Below, piece by piece: positions 50,356 through 62,526 of a stretch of DNA of 64,000 nt; position 1 is the first letter of the stretch; every line of letters starts with the position of its first letter. The position numbers and the translations under genes are program-made. The DNA is from Seriola aureovittata. Its lineage: Eukaryota; Chordata; Actinopteri; Carangiformes; Carangidae. The notes beneath the pieces are model-generated. The model did not search any database. It was given only the letters and a program-made list of their open reading frames with translations, and was not told where the DNA came from. Location: positions 3,043,140 to 3,107,139 of the forward strand of contig NC_079384.1 of the NCBI RefSeq assembly GCF_021018895.1, written 5' to 3'.

Positions 50356-50399
50356 ATGGAGGAACGGAAAGAGAATCCGACTTGTAGACCTTCTAAAAG
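50356..50399 (+). other. Possible small coding exon (ATG to a strong splice donor)
   Basis: ATG at 50356 opens MEERKENPTCRPSK and meets AAAAG|gtaagg, a near-perfect donor, at 50399/50400. The DNA before it (50100-50340) is moderately CpG-rich with a CCAAT motif on the minus strand near 50030. No downstream exon could be matched, so this may be a mobile-element leader or chance. Confidence 0.2.
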
Positions 50400-53300
50400 G
50401 TAAGGATCAACACCAACAGCTGGTAGATGCTTGTGGATATTGAGAAATCGTGGTTATGCGCTCACCGTTAGCCTGAATTGAACGGGATATTTGAATTGTA
50501 GAGACTGTAACCGATCTAAGGAGGTACAGTCTGTCTATATTGACAAAAGTTTGGACTCCTTCGGAACAAGTTAGTCCCGGCCACGGACCGCTGGGCCTAA
50601 GAATCTATATTACAACAAAAATATGGCAAATATAATAAACAAACAATACGCGATGGATGTTTATGTGTATTACCGGAAATCGTTAAGAGTGACAGTTAGT
50701 TCCGACCACGTAGTAGTAAAGCGGCATTCCAGGAGTGTAGATACATCAGCAGTGGGACTTTTAACCACATGTATCACTCCGCTTCACAGGGGTTCTATTA
50801 ACCGACAATCAGCGTCACATTAACGGTCGTTATTTATCTTAGATCGTAACAAACTCTGCAAACATTTGAATTAAATGTATTGTTGTCAGAAGAGGATGGA
50901 AAGAAGGAAAGAAGCCAGGGCACTTCAGGGCACATCTGTTGTAATGTGTAGACAAAGTGGCAAGCTAGTGTGCAGGTCGGGGAAAATGTTTACGTGTTGC
51001 TTAGCAACAGCTATGAACTAAATGATGAAATAAACAAACACATTGTGTGACAACTTTCATATTAGCATGCAGCCTGGCAATTTTGGTGACCCTCCCTGTA
51101 GCAGGCTCAGCAGGACATCTGCTCCACAGATAACGCTCTTGTTTAGAAATCTATTTGTGACAAATCATTGAGAAAAAAATGTTCTAGTCATGTGCAGCTC
51201 ACAATCCAATCAAGCTTTCTTTTGGATTTTACTGATACCTCAAGATGTCATTATTTCAGACAGAAAAGATCAGTGCAGAGAGAGAAACTCAAGTTTATAT
51301 GTAGATCTTGCTTGTTTCTCTTTTATGATAGAAGTGAAACAAATCCGAGAGCAGATAAAACACACAGAGTTGAGACTTAATTTGATCATGGAGACACATT
51401 TCTGAAATCATGGGGGATTATTTCTAAGCCAATCCAGTTTTCTTTTGGATCTTATTGTTATTTCAAGACTTGCGCAGTGAGACAGAAAAAAAGAGCATTT
51501 TTAGATCATAAATTAGGATTGGGCTAAGAAAAGAGGAAGGCTATTTCTCAGGCTCTTAAATTGAGCTCAGTTATATCTAGAAGAAATAAGCTAAACAGAA
51601 AAAGAAATCATATTTTGAATTTTTCTTTTCCTCTGGGCTGGCTCGTATATTCTGTTTTCTATCTTGCAAATATGGAGGGAGCGACTCTGTGTTCACAGTG
51701 TCGGGCTTTAGCAACTGGAAACATGCTACAGACGAGGCCAAAGGGTTTAGCAGACATGCCAATAGTGCAGAGCATCAAACGTACGTGGCTTTTTGGAAAA
51801 AGGGGCAGTTGTGATGAAATGTCCTTTTTATTTCATGTTTTAGTGTTATGTTGGTTGTGGGATGCTTATGTTTATTTGGTAGGCCTGTTGCTTATGTCAC
51901 TCATAGTTTTGTTCATTGTTGAACATCCAGCCTACAGGACATCTTGTGCCCACTATGTTGCACTGACTGTGTTATATTCTGATTTTCACTAGAACTTATT
52001 CTCAGTGTATTAGCAGAGGTTTCTCCTTTCTGATGGTTGTTGCTTTAAGCGCTGACTTGCTTTATGTCTGTAAATGTTGTTGGTTCTATTGAAATCAAAC
52101 TCAGACAGTCACTTTCATGCCATGGTGTTTGGATGACATGTGTTTGTGGGGATTTTTTTGATCTGAATGATGCGTTTGTTGAACGATCATACAGCTGTGT
52201 GAACAGATTAGATTTTGATGGTCCAAAGGTCGAGATCACGGTGACCTTACAAAACATGTTTGTGGCCTTAACTCACAAATTCATACTCTCAAATGATCTC
52301 AACAATTAACACAGTGAAAAAACAGAGACTTAGAAATTGAGATTCTATAATTACAACAGACCAGAATCATCCTTGTTGACTTATTGGCTGCTTGTGTAGC
52401 TTGTATTGCTTGTGTTGCTTGTGTCCGTCTCCTTTATTGTAAAACTGACACGAAGGGGAAAGCTCTATTCGCACCGTTTCTCATTTGGCATTAGATAAAA
52501 TGGTGATGGTGTGACGCTCGGAGCTTCCTACCTCTGTGTTGGACTCCAGTTCTCTCTGTTCCTCACAACAATCACCACAGTCGAGCACAAGCACAGCACA
52601 AGAGGCAGAGCGGACCCATGCTGCTCGAGTAAGGAGAAATGACAGATTGAACGGGGCATGAAATTACTAAAGATTCGACAGAACAATCAAAAGGATATAC
52701 AGCAGCATTTAGAGAAATATAACAATTGTTACACGTCTACACACGCATGTGGCCTGGCATCACTTTTAACTTTTGATTGCTGAAATAATTTTAATTGTAG
52801 AGAAGTTAATGCACCATAGCCTTGCATGCAAGCCCCCAAACAAAATTCCTTATCAGCAGCAAATCAGCTCGAAGCAGCATTCCTTGGAGAAGTTCCTCTC
52901 ACACTGTCAGTGAAACTTCCACATGCTAGGCCCCTCTGTTGGAAACGATATTGAGAGATTTTGCATGACAGATGTCGAGACAGAAGATTATTGTTAGCAT
53001 ATGGTGCTTCATGATGATGATGTAGTCCCGCTGTAACTGAAAAGACCAATATAGATGCTCAGCCTCGCCAGATTCCTTAAATAGCCTCACACCCACTCAT
53101 CAGGGGAAGAAATAAGCTCAGATGTGGTGAGGAGGAACCGCTGAGATTGCAAGACAGAGATAGGCCGTCAGGAAGAGAACAACCATCAGACAGGGGACGT
53201 ACTGCGGTACTAGAGATGACAGTGTCAGTCTATTAGTGCAGCAGATGAGCTTGTATATGGAAGGTTATTGTACATTTTATGACTAAAGCATGAAACTTTC

Positions 53301-55071
53301 TCCAGAGTTTCTATAAACCATGAAGTTTATTTTCAGACTTGGAGGCATTTCAGATTTGACCTCTGGGACAGGGCGGAGCCTCCTTGAGTAATGAGTGTGG
53401 TCCAGACCAAAGTAGCATGCTAGCTTCTGATTAAATTGTTCGCTAATGTGCTGGCTGTTCATGTTACTCCATAGAACGTAGAGCAGAAGTTGTCAGTGTT
53501 GTTAACGAGCTGTAGCTGCCTTTAACACCTGGAAATGATGAGGTCAGCAGTCCCCCTGCAAAATTGGTGCTCTAAGTAAAATGATGTTACATGACCACAG
53601 CAGCAAATAAGCATCTTTATTAGAACACAAATGCGATTTTGGAAAAGTGTATATATACGTGATTATATACTCTTAGAGGGACGAGCGGTGGGGGGGGTGG
53701 GGGGTGGAAGGATGATTAGAGACTGGATAAGACAATTAGATTATGTGGATAAACTAAAACTGTATGATCCTCAAAATCAAAGTTGCTGTTGACGATTGAA
53801 CATCCTGTAAAGTCAATATTAACAGCGGCCCCATGAGTATGATCCATTTCTACAAGTGCAGGTAATTCTGGTATCTTTGATCTGTCTTTGCAGGATTATG
53901 TGGCCTTGCATTTCACAGCATGCAAACAAATAGCATCTCATTAAATCTGAGCTCCTCTGTGATTTACTGCGTTAATTTCTGCTCATGCATACGCAGATAA
54001 CTACTGTGATGTTCTGTGAGCTGCGCTGGGTATTGATGATTTGATTACTGCTCCATTTCCATTGACTGTCTGTCGTGCTGTAAAGCTGGAATTCTGTAAT
54101 GAGAAGACGGATACTACCATGCACAGATAAATTCACTTCATTGCCGAGGATTCACTGGAGATTTGTTTCCCCGCATCAACAGGACGCAGTAATTCAAACT
54201 TTATTGAAAATATCAATTTGACCGTATATTTTTGGAAGGTTTGCTCCAGTTTGGCTGAGGGGAAAGCAGCCTCTCATGAGTTTATCAATGCTTTTTTTAA
54301 AAACAAAAACAACGAGCTGAAAGATACTAAAACGCTCTGTAGAGTTAAGGGGCGGCTGCAGACTTCGTTGATAACTCTTCGTGGGTTTGTCACTACAAAA
54401 AGCCTCTGTCACATTGGACATATAGCCATTTGATCTATTGTTAATTAGTGCAGCTTTAAAAGATTATTCCAGTCATTACCCATCATTACTATCAGTAATA
54501 ATAACATCAACTTAACTGCCGAAATCTGCGACTAAAGCAACATTTGCACTAAAAAGTCAGTTGAATAATAACTAGGAAAACCTGCTTGGAAATGAAAATT
54601 ACTGCTCTGGCCTGAATGTAAAACAATCCAGATTATTTTGGGTAAAAATACCTTTTCAGAATTATGTGAATCAGAATAATGCTTTGAATTCATGTGGGCA
54701 AATGGGCGTTTTCATTGTTCTACAAAGTTGCACAAACCCATACTTTCATCCTCAGCTCATTACATAATATCTGCTATTTTAATAACCGAACCAAGGCTTA
54801 AACCTCTGCAGGCATGTCACATCTGCAAGCTACTTCACAGGCTCCCGGTCCCTTGAAACACGCCTGATAAAGAGGAAGTGGAATTCCTATTTGATGAGAC
54901 ATCTAAACTCTAAACAGCGCCGTGACCACAAAGAACATGGATAAAAGCTGCAGATCATTTTTCTTCTGGACATTTTGCAGCTAAGAGCGAATACTTGCAT
55001 GGCTTCTCGGTATTGTGGCCGTAACTCTCTCCAGACTGTTGAAAAAAGCCGAAGGCTGGCCAAATTGTGGG

Positions 55072-55072
<1 letters not shown>

Positions 55073-55155
<83 letters not shown>
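55073..55155. repeat. (AC)41 microsatellite
   Basis: Perfect AC array of about 82 bp. Confidence 0.96.
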
Positions 55156-55159
<4 letters not shown>

Positions 55160-56751
55160 TATTCCTGTCTTCCTCTCTCAGGTTAATGAAGTGTGACTTC
55201 TCTGACAGGAGAGACCCGCTCAGAAAACCCACCGAGGAGCAGGTTACACCCTCGATATTTCCAAAGAAAACACGCACACTCAGGCATCCAGGAATACCTC
55301 AGATCGGTGTCTCTATCTGATGGCGCTACAGGCTTGGGTTTTCAGTGGCTCATGGAAATGTTCTCCCACCTACGATACCACATCTGTTCCCGTGGTACCA
55401 CTGCCCTCCTTCCTTCTGATCTGTGTCCAGATGGCATTCCAGTGCGTCGAGTTTCATCACAGTCCTATGATGAATGAAACGGCATCATTTACATAATAAA
55501 CTGCTCAAGCTGGAGACGTAGAGGAATGAAAGGAAACCCGCTTGAACTCTGGACGGCCATCTGAACTCAGAGAGACACTTTTTGTTTCTCTTCGGGGTGA
55601 AAGAGCCACATTTACTGTATTAATCATTAGTTTGTTGAGAGAAATGGAGTTTTGCATTATGAGATAGACTTGTATTTATATATTGTATTTAATTTTCTTT
55701 TCATTTTTTTGTTGTCAGATTAACCACCTGATGAAACTGTCTATATCTCTACATTGATCTGGTGCAGTGACAACTTTAATCATTATATAAATTAGGAGAA
55801 GAAGTGAGTGAATCAGGGTTAATTAAGTGGACACAAGCTACAAGATCAACATTACTACTTACCAACATTATGCAGCTGCATACATATGCAAACATATGCG
55901 TTAGATCTGGTTGCCAGCGGTAACAGTCAGGTCTTTGAGTTTCACCTTGTTAGCAATACCGTGTGTTGCACATATACAAGATGTGGTTCACACAGGATAC
56001 TGGTTTGTGGGTGTAGGTTTGGCCTATTTGTATTTGGACCGTGTACAAGCGATACGTAACAGGGACATTTTTTAGCATCGGCTCGGCTAGATCATGTAGC
56101 GTTAGTAGTTAGTAAGCTAACACATGGAACTGCAAAAGTGTTTGTATATAACTGATTTATAGTTTGGTGTTTAATAAGCATTAATGCTGAAAAAAAATCG
56201 AACTTGTCTGGAAGTTTAATCTCTACAGAAGAACTAGTTTGTGTGACGAAACCCATTTTAATTTAGCGATGCGTCACTTTATGAGCAAACCAGGATAAAT
56301 TTGAACTTGTGAACAGCTGGTGCAACCAGCTCCAAAACAGCTTTAATGCTCCTGAACACGTATTTTCCAAATCTCTGGAAACTCCACTGCAGAGACGAAC
56401 AGCTTCTCAAAAGAGATTTCCTCATTAGGTCGTTCAGTTGAGTCGACATCTGGTGACAGTGAAGGCCGTAGCATATGATTCACGTCGTTTTCATACACCT
56501 GCCCGTTTCCTCACCTGCCTGTAACAAAACAAAGTGTAGGCTACTATTTAGCATAAAGTTATTATTGTAAGTTTGTATGAAGTTCATAGTTTCCTTCCTT
56601 TATTAACCACTAAATCTAAGTGGGCAGATACAGCACGGGGGAATGAAGGGATTACAACACATATGGAAACTCAGTCACTGAGAAATGTATACATGTCCAC
56701 TGACAGCGAGGATGCAAGCAGTTCCTTTTCTCCCCATGTTTTTCTTTCTCC

Positions 56752-56780
56752 TCACACACACACACATGCACACGAACATG

Positions 56781-56867
<87 letters not shown>
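56752..56867. repeat. Compound (CA)n/(GC)n microsatellite
   Basis: CA array with an internal 'atgcgcgcgc' island near 56778-56787 and a CACC break near 56818. Confidence 0.94.
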
Positions 56868-57330
56868 ACTCCCCAGCTCCTACACTTTTCCATTATTCAG
56901 ATAATTCAAAACACCCACCCGAAACCATCATGTGAATGGAAATATTGATCACCTTTCCGGTCGCTCATTTCGGTCGGGGAAATGACTTGAGCCCTGGTCT
57001 TTTATTTAATCTCCACTGGTTTAACATACAGTACATACGTTGGAGAGGCTGTCTGCTGTCTGTGACGTGCAGGACGGAGACGCCAGGGTTCGGTTGAACT
57101 GGCACTGCTGGGACGGCCCGCCAAGAGGCTTTTTAATCATGTGTGGGACGTAAACACCTTCATCTGTTTTCCTCTTATGCTGAAGAGGAATCAGCTGTTT
57201 CTGAGGTTTAGGTGAAGGAGGGAAAGTTTACTCACATGATCACAGACTGTGTTCTCTGTTAGTTTGTCTGCACTGTGTCTATTTTTTGTCTGTATTTTGG
57301 ATGCATTCCTCAGTCTGTATTGTGTGTTAT

Positions 57331-57518
57331 CTGTGTGTGTGTGTGTGTGTGTGTGTCTGTGTGTGTGTGTGTTTGATTAGTGTGTTGTCCGTGTGTATTC
57401 ATGTATCTGCTTACTGTGTGGGCGTGTGTGGACATGTGATAGGGAAGGTGAGCGGACTTCTTGTCAGATGCAATTGGCAGGTAGCAGCTGTAGATCATTT
57501 GTCAGGTCAGAGGCTCAG

Positions 57519-57560
<42 letters not shown>
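57331..57560. repeat. Opposed (GT)n and (CA)n microsatellites
   Basis: (GT)n at about 57331-57372 and (CA)n at 57522-57560 are complementary across a 150-bp spacer, so the region can fold back on itself. Confidence 0.85.
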
Positions 57561-57564
<4 letters not shown>

Positions 57565-57704
57565 ATGTCAGGCCACCTCATTAGTACTGTCCCTGTAATG
57601 AGGGAATCCAAACGGGACTTACTGGACAGATATCTTTGACAAAACTAGAAAAGTATATGGTGGAAAGTTTGAGTTGTAAAAGTTTGAACACTTGTGTGTT
57701 GTCA

Positions 57705-57900
57705 CTGATTTCCTGGATCAATTCACTTTCGATTCACAAGGTCCCGATGTGATTTCTGATCCGATTCTATATGGATTCAGTTAGAGATATTTCTGTTCCA
57801 ACACCAGTTTTGCTTTGGATATGAATGAGATTCTCTGTGAACTGGAGCTGTAAATTGTTCCTCTGACCTTGTGCATTATTAAAAATATTAATATTTACAT
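57705..57900. repeat. Degenerate 'cgattcacaaggt' fish repeat
   Basis: 'ttcgattcacaaggtcccga' and 'tgatccgattctatatggat' resemble a common teleost repeat. Recognition by eye only. Confidence 0.35.
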
Positions 57901-58054
57901 GAAAAAACGAACGTTACATTAATGCACTTTTTATTTAACATGGCCAATAAGTGCCAACAAGTTATGCTGCATCGTGTATATGTGTGCCTGTCAATACCGT
58001 TACCCCGTGGGAGTGATCGATCGCCATGATCGCTTTTCCTTTTTCCTGTGTGAA

Positions 58055-58128
58055 TAGACGCAGCCAGATTTGAACCCACATAGCCAGACTGCGACCATCA
58101 GTCTGAGCGGCTGACACTCGCACTGCCA
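58055..58128 (-). pseudogene. Degenerate tRNA-Leu-like sequence (pseudogene or SINE head)
   Basis: The minus strand holds 'gatggtcgcagtctggc' and 'gtgggttcaaatctgg'. GGTTCAAATCT (58066-58076) is a near-perfect B box, and GGTCGCAGTCT followed by GTGGGTTC is the order found in tRNA-Leu. The acceptor stem does not pair, so it is not a working tRNA gene. Confidence 0.4.
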
Positions 58129-58573
58129 TTTCTCACACTGCCTGCCAGATATCAGTTAGCAGGTGGTTGGCTGAGGACAAGAATTATCTTCACTGGATTA
58201 CGTAATCATCGAATGAAAAATTTTTATACATGCAGTAATATTAAGATATGATTCAGGTTGATAATATTGCTTTTGTTATTTGATGTGCAAATAGTCTCAG
58301 CATGCTGTTTACAGTGCTCTGCATAAGCTCTTAGCCTGGATGAGCTAATAACCTAATTATGTGAAACTAGATTAATTAGAATACATGAATGCTGTTAGTT
58401 TTCCTTTTGGGAAACGTCTCAACAACTACTCGCCATGAGATTTGGTACGGCTATTCATGATCCCCTCCTGTTTTCTTTACTATGTGTTTGACATTTCTGT
58501 TTTTTTAGTCAAACATCTCAAAAACAATCAAATCTAATAATATTTAAATAATCAAAACTCTGTACACATGATT

Positions 58574-58758
58574 GAGGCGACCAGATAGCTGAGCGGTTAG
58601 TTGCTTGAGAATGCAGAGAGTCACCGGTTTGATTTCGGGTCGGCATGCCGTTCCCCTACTCTCTGTCCTTGCGTTTCCTGTCTCTCTTCACTGTTCCTAT
58701 CCAATAAAACCATTAAGATGTTGCTTTGCATCACACCCCAACCCCCCAAAAAAAAAAG
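58574..58758 (+). mobile_element. tRNA-derived SINE
   Basis: Box A TAGCTGAGCGG (58586-58596) fits TRGYNNANNNG exactly. Box B GGTTTGATTTC (58626-58636) lies 40 bp on with two C-to-T changes. It is followed by 'cctgtctctcttcactgttc', 'caataaaaccattaagatg' and an A tail (58748-58758). The order matches a well-known fish SINE of about 180-200 bp. Confidence 0.8.
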
Positions 58759-58859
58759 TTCGGTGGTCAGTGAGTTTAGTTTTAGTGGTTAAGTGGTGCT
58801 TGGTCTGCAGAAGTTAGAGAAACACTGCTCTGGTGCTAACATGAGGTTGGCAGCTGTGG

Positions 58860-59172
58860 TTTGAGTGACGTATCTGCCACAAATTTGGGATGAATTGACA
58901 CGAAATTTGGTGCCGACATTCACGTCCCCCTCAGAATAAACTGTAACAACTTTGTTGAACCACTGATTTTTCATCAGATTTCAATTTATGACCAAATATC
59001 TGCCAAAATATTGACATTCCCATCAGCCTCAGCTGCCCCTTGTGTTAGCATGGTAAGACACTAAGCTAAGACGGTGATCGTGGTAAACATTCATTGTCAT
59101 TGTGAGCATGTTAGCATCACGATGTTAGCATTTAGCTTAAAGCACCACTGTGCAAGTGTGGCTGTCGACTCT
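58860..59172. repeat. Teleost dispersed repeat rich in 'gttagcat'
   Basis: Contains 'gaaatttggtgccgacattc', 'acattcccatcagcctcagc', 'tgtcattgtgagcatgttag' and 'agcatttagcttaaagcacc', the recognisable order of an abundant fish repeat. The stretch at 58425-58480 looks like another piece of it. Confidence 0.7.
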
Positions 59173-59275
59173 TAATCCTGTTATCCTGAGCACAAACGCA
59201 CATGACCCGTTATCTGTTGGTGTGCATGTAAACACATTATGATTACATTATTACATTATGAATTTGCACAGGCAT

Positions 59276-59276
<1 letters not shown>

Positions 59277-59334
<58 letters not shown>
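59277..59334. repeat. (CA)n microsatellite
   Basis: Nearly perfect, with one AAAC break near the 3' end. Confidence 0.93.
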
Positions 59335-59335
<1 letters not shown>

Positions 59336-60432
59336 AGAACTTACATGAAGAGATAAACACACGCCCCAATTCAGTTTTCCAGTCTGGTAGTTTTAGTGTA
59401 GTTTTTCACACTTTGGCAATGTGGGACTGTCTCCACATACTCATATAAAACCAGTGCCCTGAGCTATTAGGCTCTAAAGCAGGGGCCCCACATAGCCCTG
59501 CCTCACCCTAGGGACAGCAGCTCGTCCTGGGTTGATTTGCTAAGACCCCCAGTGGGAGTGCGGAGCTCCGTGGGAGCCGACACAAACAGAGCTGGAGGAC
59601 GCTCAAAGAGGAAAGAGATGAAAGGCAGAGGCAAGGAGGGAAGTGCTGAGGGCCCCTTCTGTTTCTCCCTCTCCTTCATCTCAACTTTTTCCTCACTTCT
59701 GTCTCTGTTTTGTCATAGAAACTTCTTGTTATCAATTTACATTTGTGGAAAAAAAAAAAAAAAAAAGATGCAGTTTTAATTAGGCGCAGAGAGGAGACGG
59801 GAGAGGGAATCAAAGACACAACTCAGGCAGAGTGTGGATTTCACCTATACATTATGTTAGTCGCAGCTCCGCCGAACTACCTCTCGTTGACTTGTTGACT
59901 GCGTCGTCTTAAACTCATTCCTCTTCTGTTTATCCTCCCCCTGGTCCTCCTCCATCTTCTTTTCTCTGCATCTCCATCCCTCCATCCGCTCCCTTTCTTC
60001 TTCCTTTCCCTTTTTTTCCCTTTTTTTTCTTTTGATGTGTCTTCCTCCTACCACACTTTATTTCCCTTTGCTCCTATTTTGGATACCTCCTGCTTCTTCG
60101 CTCTTCCTCATTTTCCAACATCTTTATTTTCCCTCTTATTCTAGTTCATCTCCTACGCCTCCACGTCATTACGGGCGTATCATTTATGGAGTGTTGAAGA
60201 CGTTCCTTTCCGAGTTGCTCTGCTCTGTAACCAAGGTCACCAACATGTGATCAGTATCACTGAATTCACCTTTGATTTTTTTTTTTAGGTGGGAAAGCAG
60301 GAATGCAAAAGCTCCAGAGTCACAGCTTTGTATAGTCTGGAAACTTGTGTTTAACATATTTTCAATTAGAAGTGATTTTTATGTCTAAACGACTGATATT
60401 GTTGTTGACCCTCTCCGGGCTCCCATAACACG

Positions 60433-60434
<2 letters not shown>

Positions 60435-60492
<58 letters not shown>
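60435..60492. repeat. (CA)29 microsatellite
   Basis: Perfect CA array of 58 bp. Confidence 0.95.
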
Positions 60493-60495
<3 letters not shown>

Positions 60496-60874
60496 GGACG
60501 CACTGCATGAGTCACGTGGAGTGCATTGTATTACTGTATTGTTTTGGATTGCATGTGGGCTAAAATAAACTGACATGCTTGTTTTCTTCTATTTATCATT
60601 CAACATATAAATAGAAAAGTGAGACTAGAGGCAATCACCTCTTGCATCTGGTCGCCAGCCCGGTTCTGTCGGGCCGTGCGAGTGTGTGTCCTCGTGTATC
60701 GACTGTTTTCAAGAGGCAGTCGCGCCGTTGTCCAGCAGTTTCCCTCAGACGCCATGAGAATATACACGATGCACTTACTGTTCTCATACTTCTTACATTT
60801 AACGCAACGAGTCCTCCAACCTAAACAACCATATAGGTCCCCCCAACCCTCTGGTACCCTCTCTGCGGATCTCG

Positions 60875-60889
60875 GTTGTCATGGTTACC
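60875..60889. promoter_or_regulatory. RFX X-box-like motif
   Basis: GTTGTCATGGTTACC, whose reverse complement GGTAACCATGACAAC has two half sites around a central AT, as in the X-box bound by RFX factors, with one departure from consensus. No gene start is known nearby. Confidence 0.3.
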
Positions 60890-62506
60890 ATAATAAACAC
60901 GCATCACATTATGTCGATTCTAACTTCCTTGCTGAGCGGCCATTTTAAAAGCGTAGCCAGAATCACAGCGGAGTTTTTCGCCTCTGATTTACGTGTTTGG
61001 TGATTTTTGTCAGACGACGTACATTCACACACAGACCAGCCATGTACTGGGGTCTGACCTAGTCTTGTTTTGTTTTTTTTAAATATTCTGGATGGGAGAG
61101 GCCCAGACAGAAATGGAGCCTGTAGATAGACCAGTCTCAATCAGATTGTTATAATGAGTCATGTGGTCAATTTTGGTCAATTCACACGAGAGACTTCTGT
61201 ACTTCTGTTTCCGTCCTTGGTTTCTCGGTTTGAAGTGGGCTGGGGTTGGAAAGGGATGATGTCACATGTGTCCGTGCACCAATCAGAGTTTAGTAACATT
61301 TAAACCATAATCTGACAATAGCCACATTTGGTGTGGTTGATTGCTTATAGTGAATGCTGCCAGCGCTATCAGTCAAATCTAATCAAACCACACCCACACA
61401 GTTAGATTAGCCGAGTTCTTGAGTGTGAAACTCTCAATAAATTGTAACTAAAGGATGTTTTTTTTTCCTGATTCTTAACTGTGATTGTTCTTCATTTCAT
61501 TATGGAAAATAATGTTATAGAGAAACAGTTTTGCTTTGAAAGTTTTCAGGTTTTTAATGTCCTAAAACAAAATATTATCAATTGCTAGCTCTAAATGATT
61601 GCAGGTTTGCTGGCACTAAATATAGGAATGGGCTGCTTTTCCAGAAAATGAATACCACAAAGTTAAACAGCATATGTGAATAACAACTTCCTGGATTTCA
61701 CAGCAACCACAAAAATAATATTTAACTTCTGATGATTTTATTGATTAAAAGGAACCAGCTTGGCATATTTCAACATGCCGTCAGTTAGATTAAAATGTTT
61801 TTGTCCTTATTTCCATCTTGACTTGTTGACATTTCCCCTGCTTAGGAAAATGTAGTTACTATTTTTCTCATAACAGAGCATTTATTTTATTTCCTGAAGA
61901 CCTGTTTTCCTTTAGTAGTCTTTGCTTTATCAGCGGCGAGGAGGCTTTGTACAAGAAACATAAATATTCTACTTGTAGTGTGATCGTACATCTTAGTTAC
62001 TGAGCGGCTACAAAAGCCAAACGTGCTGAAACATAAACATTAAATGTCCCGTGGCGCCTTTGGCAGTTCAGGTCATTGATTCTCCAAAACTGATATTGAT
62101 CTCAGGAAATCAAACTTTCAAATTAAATCAGCGTGTTGCAGGAGACAGAGGATTGATCTTGGTGTGATGTTAACCCCGACCCAACTTGTGCATCAGCTCA
62201 AAAAACAAAGATGTGCTCCAGATTTCTCTGTAATGGATTTTGACTCTTCATGAAAACAACAGGAATCGTTTGTTTGTAACGTCCCTGAATGAAGACAGCG
62301 GGCTCATTATTGGGTGTTAGGCTGCAAAAGGGACTCTGGGCTTGTTTGTAACAGAGCTATAATACAGTGTTGAGTGACTGGACAGCCTCCTCTCCTGCAG
62401 TGCAAAGGGTTAATGGTAAGAACAATACTGGAGCAGGGAGAGATACGGTGACTCAATGATCAATATCGTAATTACCTCTTCTAGACAAACCTCACTCCTA
62501 GCATTT

Positions 62507-62526
62507 GGGGGGGGGGGGGGGGGGGG
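62507..62526. repeat. Poly-G tract (20 G)
   Basis: The longest G run in the window, followed 30 bp later by a short CA array. Confidence 0.95.

Noticed and set aside
51561..51992. 143-aa + strand ORF with hydrophobic stretches
   Set aside because: AT-rich DNA with no recognisable motif, no splice continuity and no neighbouring exon. The hydrophobicity follows from T-rich composition.
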